Below, piece by piece: positions 18,087-26,402 of a stretch of DNA of 64,000 nucleotides (position 1 is the stretch's first letter; the number at the start of each line of letters is the position of its first letter). The stretch lies in NCBI GenBank assembly GCA_023954195.1, contig JAMLIK010000002.1, forward strand, positions 434,001 to 498,000, given 5' to 3'. The notes under the pieces were generated by a model. It ran no database searches, was not told where the DNA came from, and saw only the letters and a program-made list of their open reading frames with translations. Source of the DNA: Xanthobacteraceae bacterium. GTDB taxonomy: Bacteria; Pseudomonadota; Alphaproteobacteria; Rhizobiales; Xanthobacteraceae. The position numbers were made by a program, and so were the translations under genes.

Positions 18087-19330
18087 GCGCCGCGCCGCCG
18101 CGCCGCCGGTTCGCGCTGGCGCTCGCCGCGCTTGCCGCGTTGTGCGTGACGCCGCCGCCTGCGCGCGCCGCCGACGCCGGCTTCGCGCGGTTCGTGGCAT
18201 CGGTCTGGCCGGACGCGCAAAAGGCCGGCGTCTCGCGCGCGGCGTTCGAGGCGCAGACGCGCGGGCTGGAGCCGGACTACAAGCTGCCCGACCTGTTGCT
18301 GCCGGGGCGCCCGGCGACCGGCGCGCCGGCGCAGGCCGAGTTCGTGCAGGTGCCGGCCGACTATGTGAAGGAAGCCTCCATCGCCCGGCTGGCCGCCGAG
18401 GGCCGCAAACTGATGCGGCAGCATCGGGCGACGCTTGGGGCGATCGAGGCGCGGTTCGGCGTCCCCGGTTCGGTGATCCTGGCGATCTGGGGCCGCGAGA
18501 CCGACTACGGCCGCTATCGGCTGCCCTACGACGCGCTGCGCGTGGTGGCGACGCAGGCTTATGTCGGCCGCCGCAAGGAGCAGTTTCGTGAGGAATTCAT
18601 CCTGGCGCTGAAGCTGTTGAGCGACGGCGTGGTGGCGCGCAAGGATTTCCGCTCCTCATGGGCGGGGGCGACCGGGCTGACGCAGTTTCTGCCGTCGGAA
18701 CTGTACAAGCACGGCGTCGATTTCGATGGCGACGGGCGCGTGAACATTTGGACCTCGGTGCCGGACGCGCTGGCCTCCGCCGCGCAACAACTTGTCAATA
18801 AGGGTTGGCGGCGCGGCGTGCGCTGGGCCTACGAGGTGCGCCCGCCGGCCGATGCCGATTGCACGCTGGGCACGCCAGAGGTGACGCGGCCGATCGGCGA
18901 ATGGCTGCGCGCCGGCTTCGCGCCGGCGCGCGGCGAGAGGCTGAGCGCCGCTGAGCGGGCCGAACCGGCCTCGCTGTTGCAGCCGGAAGGCAGCCACGGC
19001 CCGGCGTTCCTGACCACGAAGAATTACTTCGTCATCAAGGAATACAATTTCTCCGATCTTTACGTGCTGTTCGTCGGCCATCTTGCCGACCGGATGGCCG
19101 GCGGCCCGCCATTTGCGACCAAGTGGTCCGCCTCGACCCAGTTGCGCAGCCGCGACGTCGAGGCGATGCAGCGGCACCTGACGCGGCTCGGGTTCTATCG
19201 TGACAAGATCGACGGCAAGGCGGGGATGCTGACCCGCGCGGCGCTTGGCGCATTCCAGAAGTCCGCCGGCCTCACAGTCGATTGCTGGCCGAGCGCGGCG
19301 GTGTTGCGGGCGATGCAGGCTGTGCGCTGA
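18083..19330 (+). CDS. MltB-family lytic murein transglycosylase with peptidoglycan-binding domain
   Basis: A 415-residue secreted enzyme: signal peptide ([21 protein letters not shown]), an SLT_2/MltB catalytic domain (~30-325) and a C-terminal PG_binding_1 domain (~350-412). The active-site motif [10 protein letters not shown] holds catalytic Glu139. [28 protein letters not shown] matches the substrate-groove and Ca-binding-like region of MltB. It cleaves the glycan MurNAc-GlcNAc bond to give 1,6-anhydro ends. The start is TTG, overlapping the previous stop as TTGA; a better-spaced ATG is not available. A terminator hairpin lies directly behind it. Confidence 0.9.
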   Translation: MSAAPPRRRFALALAALAALCVTPPPARAADAGFARFVASVWPDAQKAGVSRAAFEAQTRGLEPDYKLPDLLLPGRPATGAPAQAEFVQVPADYVKEASIARLAAEGRKLMRQHRATLGAIEARFGVPGSVILAIWGRETDYGRYRLPYDALRVVATQAYVGRRKEQFREEFILALKLLSDGVVARKDFRSSWAGATGLTQFLPSELYKHGVDFDGDGRVNIWTSVPDALASAAQQLVNKGWRRGVRWAYEVRPPADADCTLGTPEVTRPIGEWLRAGFAPARGERLSAAERAEPASLLQPEGSHGPAFLTTKNYFVIKEYNFSDLYVLFVGHLADRMAGGPPFATKWSASTQLRSRDVEAMQRHLTRLGFYRDKIDGKAGMLTRAALGAFQKSAGLTVDCWPSAAVLRAMQAVR

Positions 19331-19352
19331 AGCCCGGCCCTGCGGCCGGGCT
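19331..19352. terminator. Terminator-like hairpin between convergent genes
   Basis: AGCCCGGCC, tetraloop CTGC, GGCCGGGCT: a perfect nine-pair stem right after the MltB-like stop. A pyrimidine-rich CCTCCTCGTTCTCC follows, not a clean U-tract. Confidence 0.6.
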
Positions 19353-19384
19353 CCTCCTCGTTCTCCCGTGCAAAGCCGTCGCGC

Positions 19385-19702
19385 TTAGCTGCACACGCGA
19401 ACCTTGCGCACGCGCCAGGCGAAACCGTCCCAGAAGCGCTGGCGTTGCCAGAAGCACGGAGGGCCGACATAGGCCGGTCCGCCGTAAAAGCCGGGAGCCG
19501 GCCCGTAGACCGGAGGTCCGTAGACGCCCGGCCCGTAAAAGCCCGGTCCCGCCAGGGCGCCGCCGATCAGGGCGCCGCCGATCAGGCCGGCGGCCACGCC
19601 CGCGGCGATACGGCCGCCGCGCGCTTCGGCGGTTTGCGGCGTCGCCACCACGGCGCCCGTGAGCGCGGCGGCGGTTGCAATGGCCATCAGTGCTTTTTTC
19701 AT
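19385..19702 (-). CDS. Small secreted Gly/Pro/Tyr-rich protein
   Basis: A 105-residue protein with a clear signal peptide (MKKALMAIATAAALTGAVVA, cleavage likely after AEA). It is followed by a Gly/Ala-rich hydrophobic stretch (RIAAGVAAGLIGGALIGGALA) and a GPGFYGPGVYGPPVYGPAPG repeat region, ending in a basic segment with two Cys. Proteins of this style are frequent in Bradyrhizobium-like genomes and resemble small outer-membrane or glycine-zipper proteins; function unknown. The ATG at 19702 has AGG about 9-12 bases upstream. Confidence 0.75.
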   Translation of the reverse strand: MKKALMAIATAAALTGAVVATPQTAEARGGRIAAGVAAGLIGGALIGGALAGPGFYGPGVYGPPVYGPAPGFYGGPAYVGPPCFWQRQRFWDGFAWRVRKVRVCS

Positions 19703-20039
19703 GGCTTGACCTTTCTTCTCTCGAAATCTCGGACGGGGATAACCGATCCCTTGACCCGAAGGTTTCATACTGGGTTTGAACGTTCAATGAACGCGACCGC
19801 CGAATCCGGCCATCAAATGGCCCGAAGCGAGGCCGGCCTTCGGCATTTTCACGGTTCGACGGGCAATGGGTCGCGCCGCCGCGAAGCGCGGTTCGGCTTG
19901 CGGTCCGATTAATTTCAAGCCGACATCGGACCGCCGGGGGCGGAAGTTTGGAATAGCTGCAAACTGATGCTTTTCCTTTTGCTTCCGCCGCAGCGGATGA
20001 ATATCCATGAAGCGTCGACCATCGGGCTATTCCCCTGTC
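19703..20039. other. Divergent intergenic region (337 bp)
   Basis: Between the small secreted-protein gene (minus) and bfd (plus); both promoters should be here. I looked for an Irr-type 7-3-7 element like the one before bfr and found none. No RNA gene or strong hairpin was recognised. Confidence 0.35.
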
Positions 20040-20384
20040 ATGATTGTTTGCTCGTGTAATGTACTGAGTGACCACGACGTTCGCGCGGCCGTCAGCGCCG
20101 CGGCGGATACGCCGCGCACGGCGAAGCAGGTCTATGGCTGCCTCGGTTGCTCACCCGAATGCGGCCGCTGCGCGCGGACCATCAAGCAGATCATGACCGA
20201 GGCGCTGACCGGCGCGGCAACCATCACGCTCACCGATGCGCTGGCAACCGAAGCGGAAACCGGCGCGGGCGCCTGCTGCGCCGACTGCGCCTGCGGTCGC
20301 GCCAGCACCGCCGCTCACGATCACGTCGACGCCGTCGCGACGGCTATCATCGGCCTCGATCCGCCCGTCGCCTTCACCGCCTGA
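20040..20384 (+). CDS. bfd: Bacterioferritin-associated ferredoxin with Cys-rich C-terminal extension
   Basis: A 114-residue [2Fe-2S] protein. Bfd docks on bacterioferritin and passes electrons to its heme so that stored Fe(III) leaves as Fe(II). MIVCSCNVLSDHDVR provides Cys4 and Cys6; CLGCSPECGRC provides Cys34, 37, 41 and 44, of which C41-x-x-C44 matches the classical second pair. Unlike the ~64-residue E. coli protein it continues for ~50 residues and has a further CCADCAC cluster (Cys79-85). Start at MIVCSC; an upstream in-frame ATG adds a non-homologous leader. bfr follows 206 bp downstream on the same strand. Confidence 0.9.
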   Translation: MIVCSCNVLSDHDVRAAVSAAADTPRTAKQVYGCLGCSPECGRCARTIKQIMTEALTGAATITLTDALATEAETGAGACCADCACGRASTAAHDHVDAVATAIIGLDPPVAFTA

Positions 20385-20439
20385 CCCTTCGGAACCGTTT
20401 CGCCCTGCTCGCAAGCATGCGAGCATCCCCGGAACGACC

Positions 20440-20459
20440 GGGTTGAAACGATTCAACCC
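20440..20459. other. Palindrome between bfd and bfr
   Basis: GGGTTGAA, spacer ACGA, TTCAACCC: a perfect eight-pair inverted repeat with no T-tract. It could be a weak hairpin ending the bfd message or a protein-binding site. Confidence 0.4.
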
Positions 20460-20533
20460 AATTCGAAAACGCTCAAATTTCCAAGCGCCGGGGCTGATCG
20501 GCGCCGCCGCACTTGATCCCGTGGTTGATATTG

Positions 20534-20550
20534 TTTAGAAGCGTTCTAAA
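20534..20550. promoter_or_regulatory. Iron control element (ICE, Irr-binding site) upstream of bfr
   Basis: TTTAGAAGCGTTCTAAA is a perfect 7-3-7 inverted repeat in a locally AT-rich patch, 40 bases before the bfr start. It matches the ICE motif TTTAGAA-N3-TTCTAAA bound by Irr in Rhizobiales. In Bradyrhizobium-type bacteria Irr represses iron-storage and iron-use genes when heme and iron are scarce, so bfr is expected to be repressed in iron limitation. Confidence 0.88.
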
Positions 20551-20590
20551 TTAAACGGCAGATCGCGGTTTTGCGGCAAGGAGTTTGACA

Positions 20591-21070
20591 ATGAAGGGCG
20601 ATGCCAAGGTCATCGATTATCTCAACAAGGGATTGCGGAGCGAACTGACGGCCATCAACCAGTATTGGCTGCATTATCGGTTGCTGGACAATTGGGGCCT
20701 CAAGGATCTCGCCAAGCAGTGGCGCAAGGAATCCATTGAAGAAATGAATCATGCCGATCGTTTCACCGATCGGATCCTGTTTCTCGAAGGCTTCCCGAAC
20801 ATGCAGGTGCTGGATCCGCTGCGGATCGGCCAGGACGTCAAGGAAATCCTGGAATGCGATCTCGCGGCCGAAATCAGCGCCCGCACGCTGTACGAGGAAG
20901 CCGCGGCGCATTGCGACAAGGTTAAGGATTACGTGTCGCGCGAGTTGTTCATCAGCCTGATGAAGGACGAGGAGCACCACATCGACTTTCTCGAAACCCA
21001 GCTCGATCTGGTCAAGCGCCTCGGCGTCCAGCTTTACGCCCAGAAGCATATGGGTGGACTTGAGGAATAG
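20591..21070 (+). CDS. bfr: Bacterioferritin
   Basis: A 159-residue subunit of the 24-mer heme-containing iron store. All canonical ferroxidase ligands are present at the standard numbers: Glu18, Glu51, His54, Glu94, Glu127, His130, plus Tyr25. Met52, the axial heme ligand, is also present. The opening MKGDAKVIDYLNKGLRSEL is typical. The ATG at 20591 has AAGGAG nine bases upstream; an in-frame TTG two codons earlier is not needed. An exact Irr-type element lies 40 bp upstream, and bfd, encoding its iron-release partner, precedes it. A hairpin terminator follows. Confidence 0.97.
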   Translation: MKGDAKVIDYLNKGLRSELTAINQYWLHYRLLDNWGLKDLAKQWRKESIEEMNHADRFTDRILFLEGFPNMQVLDPLRIGQDVKEILECDLAAEISARTLYEEAAAHCDKVKDYVSRELFISLMKDEEHHIDFLETQLDLVKRLGVQLYAQKHMGGLEE

Positions 21071-21114
21071 GCCGCCGCGGCCGGGCGGCCTGTGAGACGG
21101 CAAGACGAATTGTC

Positions 21115-21156
21115 AAAAACCCCGCGTCTGCGGCTGTCGGAAGCGGGGTTTTTACT
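21115..21156 (+). terminator. Rho-independent terminator after bfr
   Basis: AAAAACCCCGC pairs with GCGGGGTTTTT across a 16-base loop, then ACTTTT. It lies 45 bp past the bfr stop and is flanked by A and T runs, so it could work in both directions. Confidence 0.75.
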
Positions 21157-21389
21157 TTTCAGGGTGCCGTTGTGGTCAGGCGGCTTGTTGTCCGGGACGG
21201 AGGGTTGCGCCGGACGTCCGTCGCCCTGGCGCGGCCGCGGCCGGGGCGCCACCGTCATTAACGCCCCGATCCAACGCATCGACGCAACTCCCCCGCGTCC
21301 TCAGTCTGCAACCGCGACCGGAACACCGCAAGAGGCTGTCGTAAGGGCTGCTGGAGGTGCGTCGGATGCGGCGCGACTTCGCCCCCGGC
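21157..21389. other. Intergenic region between bfr and the collagen-like gene
   Basis: Together with the terminator this makes a ~320-bp space between convergent genes. I see no gene, RNA or repeat in it; short frames here lack Shine-Dalgarno sites and protein-like composition. Confidence 0.35.
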
Positions 21390-22064
21390 TTATTCCTTAT
21401 GCTTTTTCTTGTCGCGCTTCTTCTTGCCGGCGTCGTCCTCGTCGTCGTCCTCGGCACCGGCGACGACGGCATCCAGAAGCCGCGCGGCGTCGAGCGCCGC
21501 GCGCTCCAGCTCCTCCTGTTCCAGCGCCTCGCGCCTCGCTTCCTTGGCCGCGCGCTTCGCTTCCTTGGCCTCGCGTTTGCGGGTCGCCTTATAATCTTCC
21601 CACGCCTCGAAAATCAGGTGCAGCCACGGCATGACCTGATCGATCGACGGCAGTTGTCCCGGCGGCCCCTGTTCGCCGCGTGGGCCGGGCAGGCCGGCGG
21701 CGCCGGCCGGACCTTGCGGGCCCGCCACGCCGGCGACTCCGGGCTTTCCTTGCGGTCCGGCCTCGCCGCGCGGCCCTGGCGATCCCGGCTTGCCCAGCGG
21801 GCCCGGTTCGCCGCGTTTGCCCTGTGGCCCCGGCTCGCCACGCTTGCCTTGCGGTCCCGTCTTGCCCTGCGGGCCGGCCTTGCCTTGCGGGCCGGCCTTG
21901 CCTTGCGGCCCCGCCTTGCCTTGCGGTCCGGGTTTACCCTGCGGGCCGGTGGGGCCGACGCGGCCGGGATGACCTTGCGGTCCCGGACGACCGGGCTCGC
22001 CGGCCGGTCCGCGTGGCCCTGGGGGGCCTTGTCGGCCCGGCTTCCCGCTCGTTGCTTCCGCCAC
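21390..22064 (-). CDS. Collagen-like Gly-X-Y repeat protein with charged coiled-coil tail
   Basis: A 224-residue protein. Residues 7-138 are 44 uninterrupted Gly-X-Y triplets rich in GPQ, GKA, GKP and GEP, including repeated GPQGKA, so a collagen-type triple helix is predicted. There is no signal peptide. After a short hydrophobic-aromatic link ([22 protein letters not shown]), residues ~162-205 are a Lys/Arg/Glu/Ala helix ([20 protein letters not shown]) likely to coil and trimerise. The end is an acidic then a lysine-rich tail ([18 protein letters not shown]). GTG start with GGGGT about six bases upstream. Bacterial collagen-like proteins are usually secreted; this layout suggests an intracellular or phage-like fibre. 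Function unknown. Confidence 0.85.
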   Translation of the reverse strand: MAEATSGKPGRQGPPGPRGPAGEPGRPGPQGHPGRVGPTGPQGKPGPQGKAGPQGKAGPQGKAGPQGKTGPQGKRGEPGPQGKRGEPGPLGKPGSPGPRGEAGPQGKPGVAGVAGPQGPAGAAGLPGPRGEQGPPGQLPSIDQVMPWLHLIFEAWEDYKATRKREAKEAKRAAKEARREALEQEELERAALDAARLLDAVVAGAEDDDEDDAGKKKRDKKKHKE

Positions 22065-22154
22065 CTCGTCACCCCACGCTGTTTCCGGAGAATCCCGTCT
22101 CTCCCGGAGCCCATGTTTATCAGAGCCCGGATGGCAGTCTCAATGATATCCGGC

Positions 22155-23330
22155 TCACGACGTCACGTCCCATGTCACCGGCAGGTTGAGCAGGCCGCGG
22201 AACGCCCAGCCGCCGATCCGCACCGGCTCGGCCTCGTCGAGCCGCAGGTTCTTCAGGCGCGCGAAGATGCTCGGCAACGCCACCTCGGCGACCATGGCGC
22301 GTGATGCCCAGGCGCCGGCGCAATAATGCGGACCGGCGCCGAAGGCGATGCTCTTGGCGGTGTCGCGGGTGATATCGAACCGTTCCGGATCGTCGAAACA
22401 GGCTTCGTCGCGATTGGCCGAACCGAACATCAGGAACACCCGATCCTCGGGCTCGAAATCGACGCCGCCGTGATGCCACGGCTTGGCGACGCGGCGCGGC
22501 GACATGCCGATCGGCGCGATCCAGCGCGCGTATTCCTCGAACACCTCGATCCATTTCGCCTGTCCGCCCAGGACCAGCGCGAGTTGATCGGGATGGGTGA
22601 GCATCGCCCAGACGGTGCCGGACATGGCGTCGCGCGGCTCGTTCTGCCCGCCGGAGATCGCCAGCTTGATGTTGGCGCGGATGCTCTCCAGCGGCATGCC
22701 GGTTCTGAGCAGCACGCTGAGGATGCTCTGGTTGGGATGCGCCGTCACCACCGGGATCATGTCGTCGATGGCGGCGTCGATGCCGGCGGTGGCGGCGTTG
22801 CAGCGCGCCTCCACGGCCTTGTCGCCGGTGTAGTTGGCGATGCCGTCGATCATCGCCTGCGACCACGCGTCCATGTCCTGATAGCGGATGTTGGTGAGGC
22901 CGGTGACGTGCTTGAGGCACTCCGCCGACAGCGGCAGCGCGAACGCCTTGCAGAGGTCGGCGCGGCCTTGCGGCGCGAGTTCGTCGAGGATGCGGTCGGC
23001 ATGGGCCTGGAACAGCGCGCGCCAGGTGTCGCGGACGGTGCGCGGCGACACCGCGGGAAACATCGCGGCGCGCTCGGCCATGTGCGGCTCGCCGTCCTTG
23101 CGCATCATGTTGTGGCCCATCAGCACGTTCATCAGGCCGGCGGGCTGGTGCGAGGAGAACACCTCGATCCGCTTCTCGGAGACGAAGATGTCGTCGCGGC
23201 GGGTGAGGATGGTCGAGCCCAGTTGCGGGATGAAGGCGATCGGCGCCTCAGTGCGCATTCGCTTCAGCGCGGGGTAGGGATCGTTCCAGAATTCGCGGAC
23301 GTCGATATCGAAGTGCGGGGCGTTGGACAT
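22155..23330 (-). CDS. Cytochrome P450
   Basis: A 391-residue soluble bacterial P450 monooxygenase. The heme-thiolate loop FGAGPHYCAGAWASR holds the ligand Cys337. The K-helix ExxR is E266-Y-A-R269. The I-helix reads SGGQNEPRD (~226-234) where many P450s have A/G-G-x-D/E-T, so the acid-alcohol pair for O2 activation is replaced by Asn-Glu-Pro. Start at MSNAPHFDIDVREFW with GAGAAG upstream; upstream in-frame residues are Arg-rich and unlikely. No ferredoxin or reductase gene is adjacent, so electron donors must be elsewhere. Substrate unknown. Confidence 0.92.
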   Translation of the reverse strand: MSNAPHFDIDVREFWNDPYPALKRMRTEAPIAFIPQLGSTILTRRDDIFVSEKRIEVFSSHQPAGLMNVLMGHNMMRKDGEPHMAERAAMFPAVSPRTVRDTWRALFQAHADRILDELAPQGRADLCKAFALPLSAECLKHVTGLTNIRYQDMDAWSQAMIDGIANYTGDKAVEARCNAATAGIDAAIDDMIPVVTAHPNQSILSVLLRTGMPLESIRANIKLAISGGQNEPRDAMSGTVWAMLTHPDQLALVLGGQAKWIEVFEEYARWIAPIGMSPRRVAKPWHHGGVDFEPEDRVFLMFGSANRDEACFDDPERFDITRDTAKSIAFGAGPHYCAGAWASRAMVAEVALPSIFARLKNLRLDEAEPVRIGGWAFRGLLNLPVTWDVTS

Positions 23331-23499
23331 GGCGCTTCTCGGGATTTCCCGTCGGGACGGACGATCGGGCTCCAGCGTGGCCAACCGCCGCCGAACTGTC
23401 AAATGCCGGCCGCCAGGCGACGACAGGCGCGCGGTTTTACCTGAAATTATGCCTTCGTTGAAACAGTGCGCGGCAAGGACGTCAACTGGAGCGACGTGG

Positions 23500-24993
23500 A
23501 TGCATCACGCGGGAGCTGAGGAACTGGACCGCCGCCGGAGCATCGGGCACATTCCCGCCTGGTTCTGGGTTGGCTCCGGCGTGTTGCTGCTGGTGCTGCT
23601 GCGCGGGCATGCGCTGCTCAACGATCCGGATACTTTCTGGCAGATCAGGATGGGGCAATGGATCGTCGCGCACGGCGCGGTGCCGCATGCCGACCTGTAT
23701 TCCTTCACCAGGGCCGGGGAGCCCTGGATATCGTCCTCATGGCTGGCGCAAGTCGCGTTCGCCAAAGCCTATGCGGCGGGGGGCTGGGGCGGCATCGTCG
23801 TTCTCACGGCGCTGGCGATAGCCGCGACGTTCGCATTGCTGGTCCGTGCGCTGGAGCGCTATTGGCCGCCGGTCTACGCCAGTCTCGCGGCGATCATGGC
23901 GATCGCGCTGGCGGCGCAACATCTGTCGGCGCGGCCGCATGTGCTGGCGCTGCCGATCATGGTGACATGGATCGCCGCGTTGATCGCGGCATCGGAACGC
24001 CGCGAGACGCCGTCATTCCGGTTGCTGCCGCTGATGGTGTTGTGGGCCAACCTCCATGGCGGGTTCATTCTCGGCCTGGCCCTGATCGCGCCGATCCTGT
24101 TCGACGCTGTGTGGAATGCCGATGCCTCGCAGCGGTTTCGCCTTGCGGTTCGCTGGATCGTGTTCGGGCTGGCTGCCTTGCTCGCGGCCTGCGTCACGCC
24201 CTATGGCTGGGGAACGCTGCTGGCGGCCAAAAGCATCGTGGATCTCGGCCCGCTGCTGCCGTTGATCTCGGAATGGGCGCCGCCGGATTTTTCCCAGTTC
24301 AGTATTTTCGAGGCCGTCGTTCTGCTTGTCATCGGCGCGGCGCTGTGGCGCGGCGTGACCTTGCCGCTGCCGCGCATCGTGCTGGTGCTCGGCTTTCTGC
24401 ACATGGCTCTCGGGCATGTTCGAAGCATCGAGGTGTTGGCGCTGTTGACGCCGCTGGCGCTGGCGGCGCCGCTGGCGCGGCAGTTCGGTCAAAACGCCGG
24501 GGATGGGCCGGTCGCCACGCAGCGCAATAGCCCGGCGCTTCGGTGGGCGGTTCCGCTGGTGGCGCTGATGGTCGCGGCCGTGGTGTCGTCGATGCAATTC
24601 CGGCCGAACGTCAAGACCATGCCGACCGCCGCCGTCGCCGCGCTGAAGCAGCATCAGGCAGCGCGCGTATTCAACGATTATGACCTCGGCGGTTATCTGA
24701 TCTGGGCCGGCGTGGCGCCATTTGTTGACGGCCGCACCGAATTATATGGGCGGCAGTTCGTGTCGGAGGTTTTCGCCGCGCAATCGCTGCGACGCCCGGA
24801 CCTGCTGCTGGCGTTGCTCGATCGCTATCGCATCGATGCCACATTGCTGGTGCCCACGTCGCCCGCGGCGCTGTTGATGGATCATCTCGACGGCTGGCGC
24901 CGCATCTATGCCGATGACATTGCCGTCGCGCACGTTCGCACCGCCGCCGCCGCCGATGGCGCGGCCGTCGTCAAGCCGGAGCAGCCGCGCTAG
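23500..24993 (+). CDS. Polytopic membrane protein with GT-C-like signature
   Basis: A 497-residue protein with about ten hydrophobic segments. Near the N terminus is LLNDPDTFWQIRMGQWIVAH, followed by HADLYSFTRAGEPWISSSWL. This D-P-D-x-x-W/H...G-x-x-I...P-x-x-D-x-x-S-x-T-x-x-G-x-x-W pattern is seen in GT-C-type glycosyltransferase-like membrane proteins. The C-terminal soluble part has VFNDYDLGGYLIWAG and FVDGRTELYG, another recurring motif of the group. The ATG at 23500 is chosen because GGAG is eight bases upstream; longer in-frame starts overlap the divergent P450. Possibly transfers sugars from lipid carriers; not demonstrated. Confidence 0.7.
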   Translation: MHHAGAEELDRRRSIGHIPAWFWVGSGVLLLVLLRGHALLNDPDTFWQIRMGQWIVAHGAVPHADLYSFTRAGEPWISSSWLAQVAFAKAYAAGGWGGIVVLTALAIAATFALLVRALERYWPPVYASLAAIMAIALAAQHLSARPHVLALPIMVTWIAALIAASERRETPSFRLLPLMVLWANLHGGFILGLALIAPILFDAVWNADASQRFRLAVRWIVFGLAALLAACVTPYGWGTLLAAKSIVDLGPLLPLISEWAPPDFSQFSIFEAVVLLVIGAALWRGVTLPLPRIVLVLGFLHMALGHVRSIEVLALLTPLALAAPLARQFGQNAGDGPVATQRNSPALRWAVPLVALMVAAVVSSMQFRPNVKTMPTAAVAALKQHQAARVFNDYDLGGYLIWAGVAPFVDGRTELYGRQFVSEVFAAQSLRRPDLLLALLDRYRIDATLLVPTSPAALLMDHLDGWRRIYADDIAVAHVRTAAAADGAAVVKPEQPR

Positions 24994-25472
24994 CGGTTGT
25001 CTGGCGCCGATGCAGGCAGGATCGACAGCGGCGCTCCCGAATGCGCGGCGTGATGGCCGCTGTGCCGCCGCTGCTGGCGCTTGGTGACGTAGTAATAGCC
25101 GCCGGCGTAATAGCGGATCGCGCGGTCGGCGTCGCCGTTGGCCGCGCGGTAGGCGCCGGCGAGATAGCGCACGGCGTAAGTGAGGTTGGTGTTGGGGTCA
25201 TGCAGCCCGGCGGCGGTTCCGGTGTAGCCGAGGCTGCGCGCGGTGGCGAGCTTGATCTGCATCAGGCCGATGGTTCCGCCACGCCCGACCAGATGCGGCT
25301 GATAGCGGCTTTCGCGCACGATCACCCGATGCACCAGCGCTTCCGGAATGCCGTTGGCGCGGGCGTGTTCGGCCACCATCGCCTCGTAGTTGGCCCGCTG
25401 CGCGGAAGCGGTATGGCCGAGCGGCATGGCGCATCCGAGAGCAAGCGTCGCGCATAGAACGGCGGATTTCAT
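24990..25472 (-). CDS. Small SLT-type lytic transglycosylase
   Basis: A 160-residue secreted protein: signal peptide (MKSAVLCATLALGCAMPLGH) and one SLT domain. HRVIVRESRYQPHLVGRGGTIGLMQIKLATA shows the catalytic Glu in RESRY and the G-x-x-GLMQ-I motif. TNLTYAVRYLAGAYRAANGD and YYAGGYYY complete the fold. It cleaves peptidoglycan glycan strands. The Met eleven codons upstream is possible but MKSAVL begins the natural signal sequence. Its stop codon overlaps the stop of the convergent membrane-protein gene: both read CTAG. Confidence 0.85.
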   Translation of the reverse strand: MKSAVLCATLALGCAMPLGHTASAQRANYEAMVAEHARANGIPEALVHRVIVRESRYQPHLVGRGGTIGLMQIKLATARSLGYTGTAAGLHDPNTNLTYAVRYLAGAYRAANGDADRAIRYYAGGYYYVTKRQQRRHSGHHAAHSGAPLSILPASAPDNR

Positions 25473-25767
25473 GGCGGATCCGGATCGCGTATCCGGCGTC
25501 CGCATCGCGACGCCGGCGTGAGTGGAATGACGTAGGTGATCGGGTTCCTTATGCGCCGCGAACTGTGGCGATGGCAGGGCAGGCGCGTGAGCATCGCGCG
25601 GGAACCGGACGAGGCTCGCGCGCGCGGCGTGATTTGTTCCGGAAAATCCCCTCGCGAATTTGCAGGGCAGCCCGTCCCGCCATGCAGCGGCATTGGGTCG
25701 CGAACCGGAACGTCTCTCTCACCGCCGAGTTGAATTGCTTTGCATCGCATGATGAAGGAGAGCATTG

Positions 25768-26322
25768 ATGATTGCGAAGTCCGTGATGACCGTGTTGCTG
25801 GGATCGACTTTGCTGGCGACGGCGGCGCTGGCGCAATCGCCGTCGACCTCGACCACAACGCCGCCCCCTGCGGAGAAGATGGCTCCGGCCGGCACCACCA
25901 CCACGACCTCCCATCAGGGTCAATGGCGCGCGTCCAAGGTCGTCAATTTGAAAATTTACAATGACGGCAATGAGAGTCTCGGCACGGTGAACGATCTGCT
26001 GATGGACAATCAGGGCAGGATTACCACCGCGGTGATCGGCGTCGGCGGTTTCCTCGGCATGGGTGAACACTACGTCGCGGTGCCGTTCGAGAAAATCAAA
26101 TGGGTCGACACCCCGGCGCCGTCGGCGAGCGCCAGCGGTACGACCGGACGGCCGAGCACGACCACCAGCACCGGCGCGGGCACCACAACCGGCGCGGCGA
26201 CGACGACGACAACCACGGCGACGCCGTTGGCCAAGCCCAACCCGTGGTATCCGGACCATGGCGTGCTGAGCGTCACCAAGGACGAACTGAAGGCCATGCC
26301 GGAGTTCAAGTATTCGACCTGA
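25768..26322 (+). CDS. Secreted PRC-barrel domain protein
   Basis: A 184-residue protein: signal peptide (VMTVLLGSTLLATAALAQ), a Thr/Pro/Ser-rich linker, a PRC-barrel domain (~50-118; WRASKVVNLKIYNDGNESLG, VNDLLMDNQGRITTAVIGVGG) and then a long Thr/Ala-rich segment (TTTSTGAGTTTGAATTTT). PRC-barrels are small beta-barrels that bind proteins or RNA or sit at photosynthetic reaction centres; secreted versions in rhizobia have no known role. AAGGAG seven bases before the ATG decides the start. A long two-way terminator follows. Confidence 0.85.
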   Translation: MIAKSVMTVLLGSTLLATAALAQSPSTSTTTPPPAEKMAPAGTTTTTSHQGQWRASKVVNLKIYNDGNESLGTVNDLLMDNQGRITTAVIGVGGFLGMGEHYVAVPFEKIKWVDTPAPSASASGTTGRPSTTTSTGAGTTTGAATTTTTTATPLAKPNPWYPDHGVLSVTKDELKAMPEFKYST

Positions 26323-26350
26323 ACGGTTGGCTGAATTTGAATCGCGCATG

Positions 26351-26388
26351 AAAAAGGGCCGGACGATCGTATCGTCCGGCCCTTTTTG
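26351..26388. terminator. Bidirectional terminator with perfect 17-bp stem
   Basis: AAAAAGGGCCGGACGAT, loop CGT, ATCGTCCGGCCCTTTTT. The flanking A and T tracts make it work on both strands. It lies between the convergent PRC-barrel gene and the LivK-like gene and serves both. Confidence 0.93.
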
Positions 26389-26402
26389 ACGAACGGTCGC
26401 GA

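Noticed and set aside
21357-22304. Plus-strand frame opposite the collagen-like gene
   Set aside because: Its Leu/Arg/Ala repeats merely mirror the Gly-X-Y coding repeat on the other strand.
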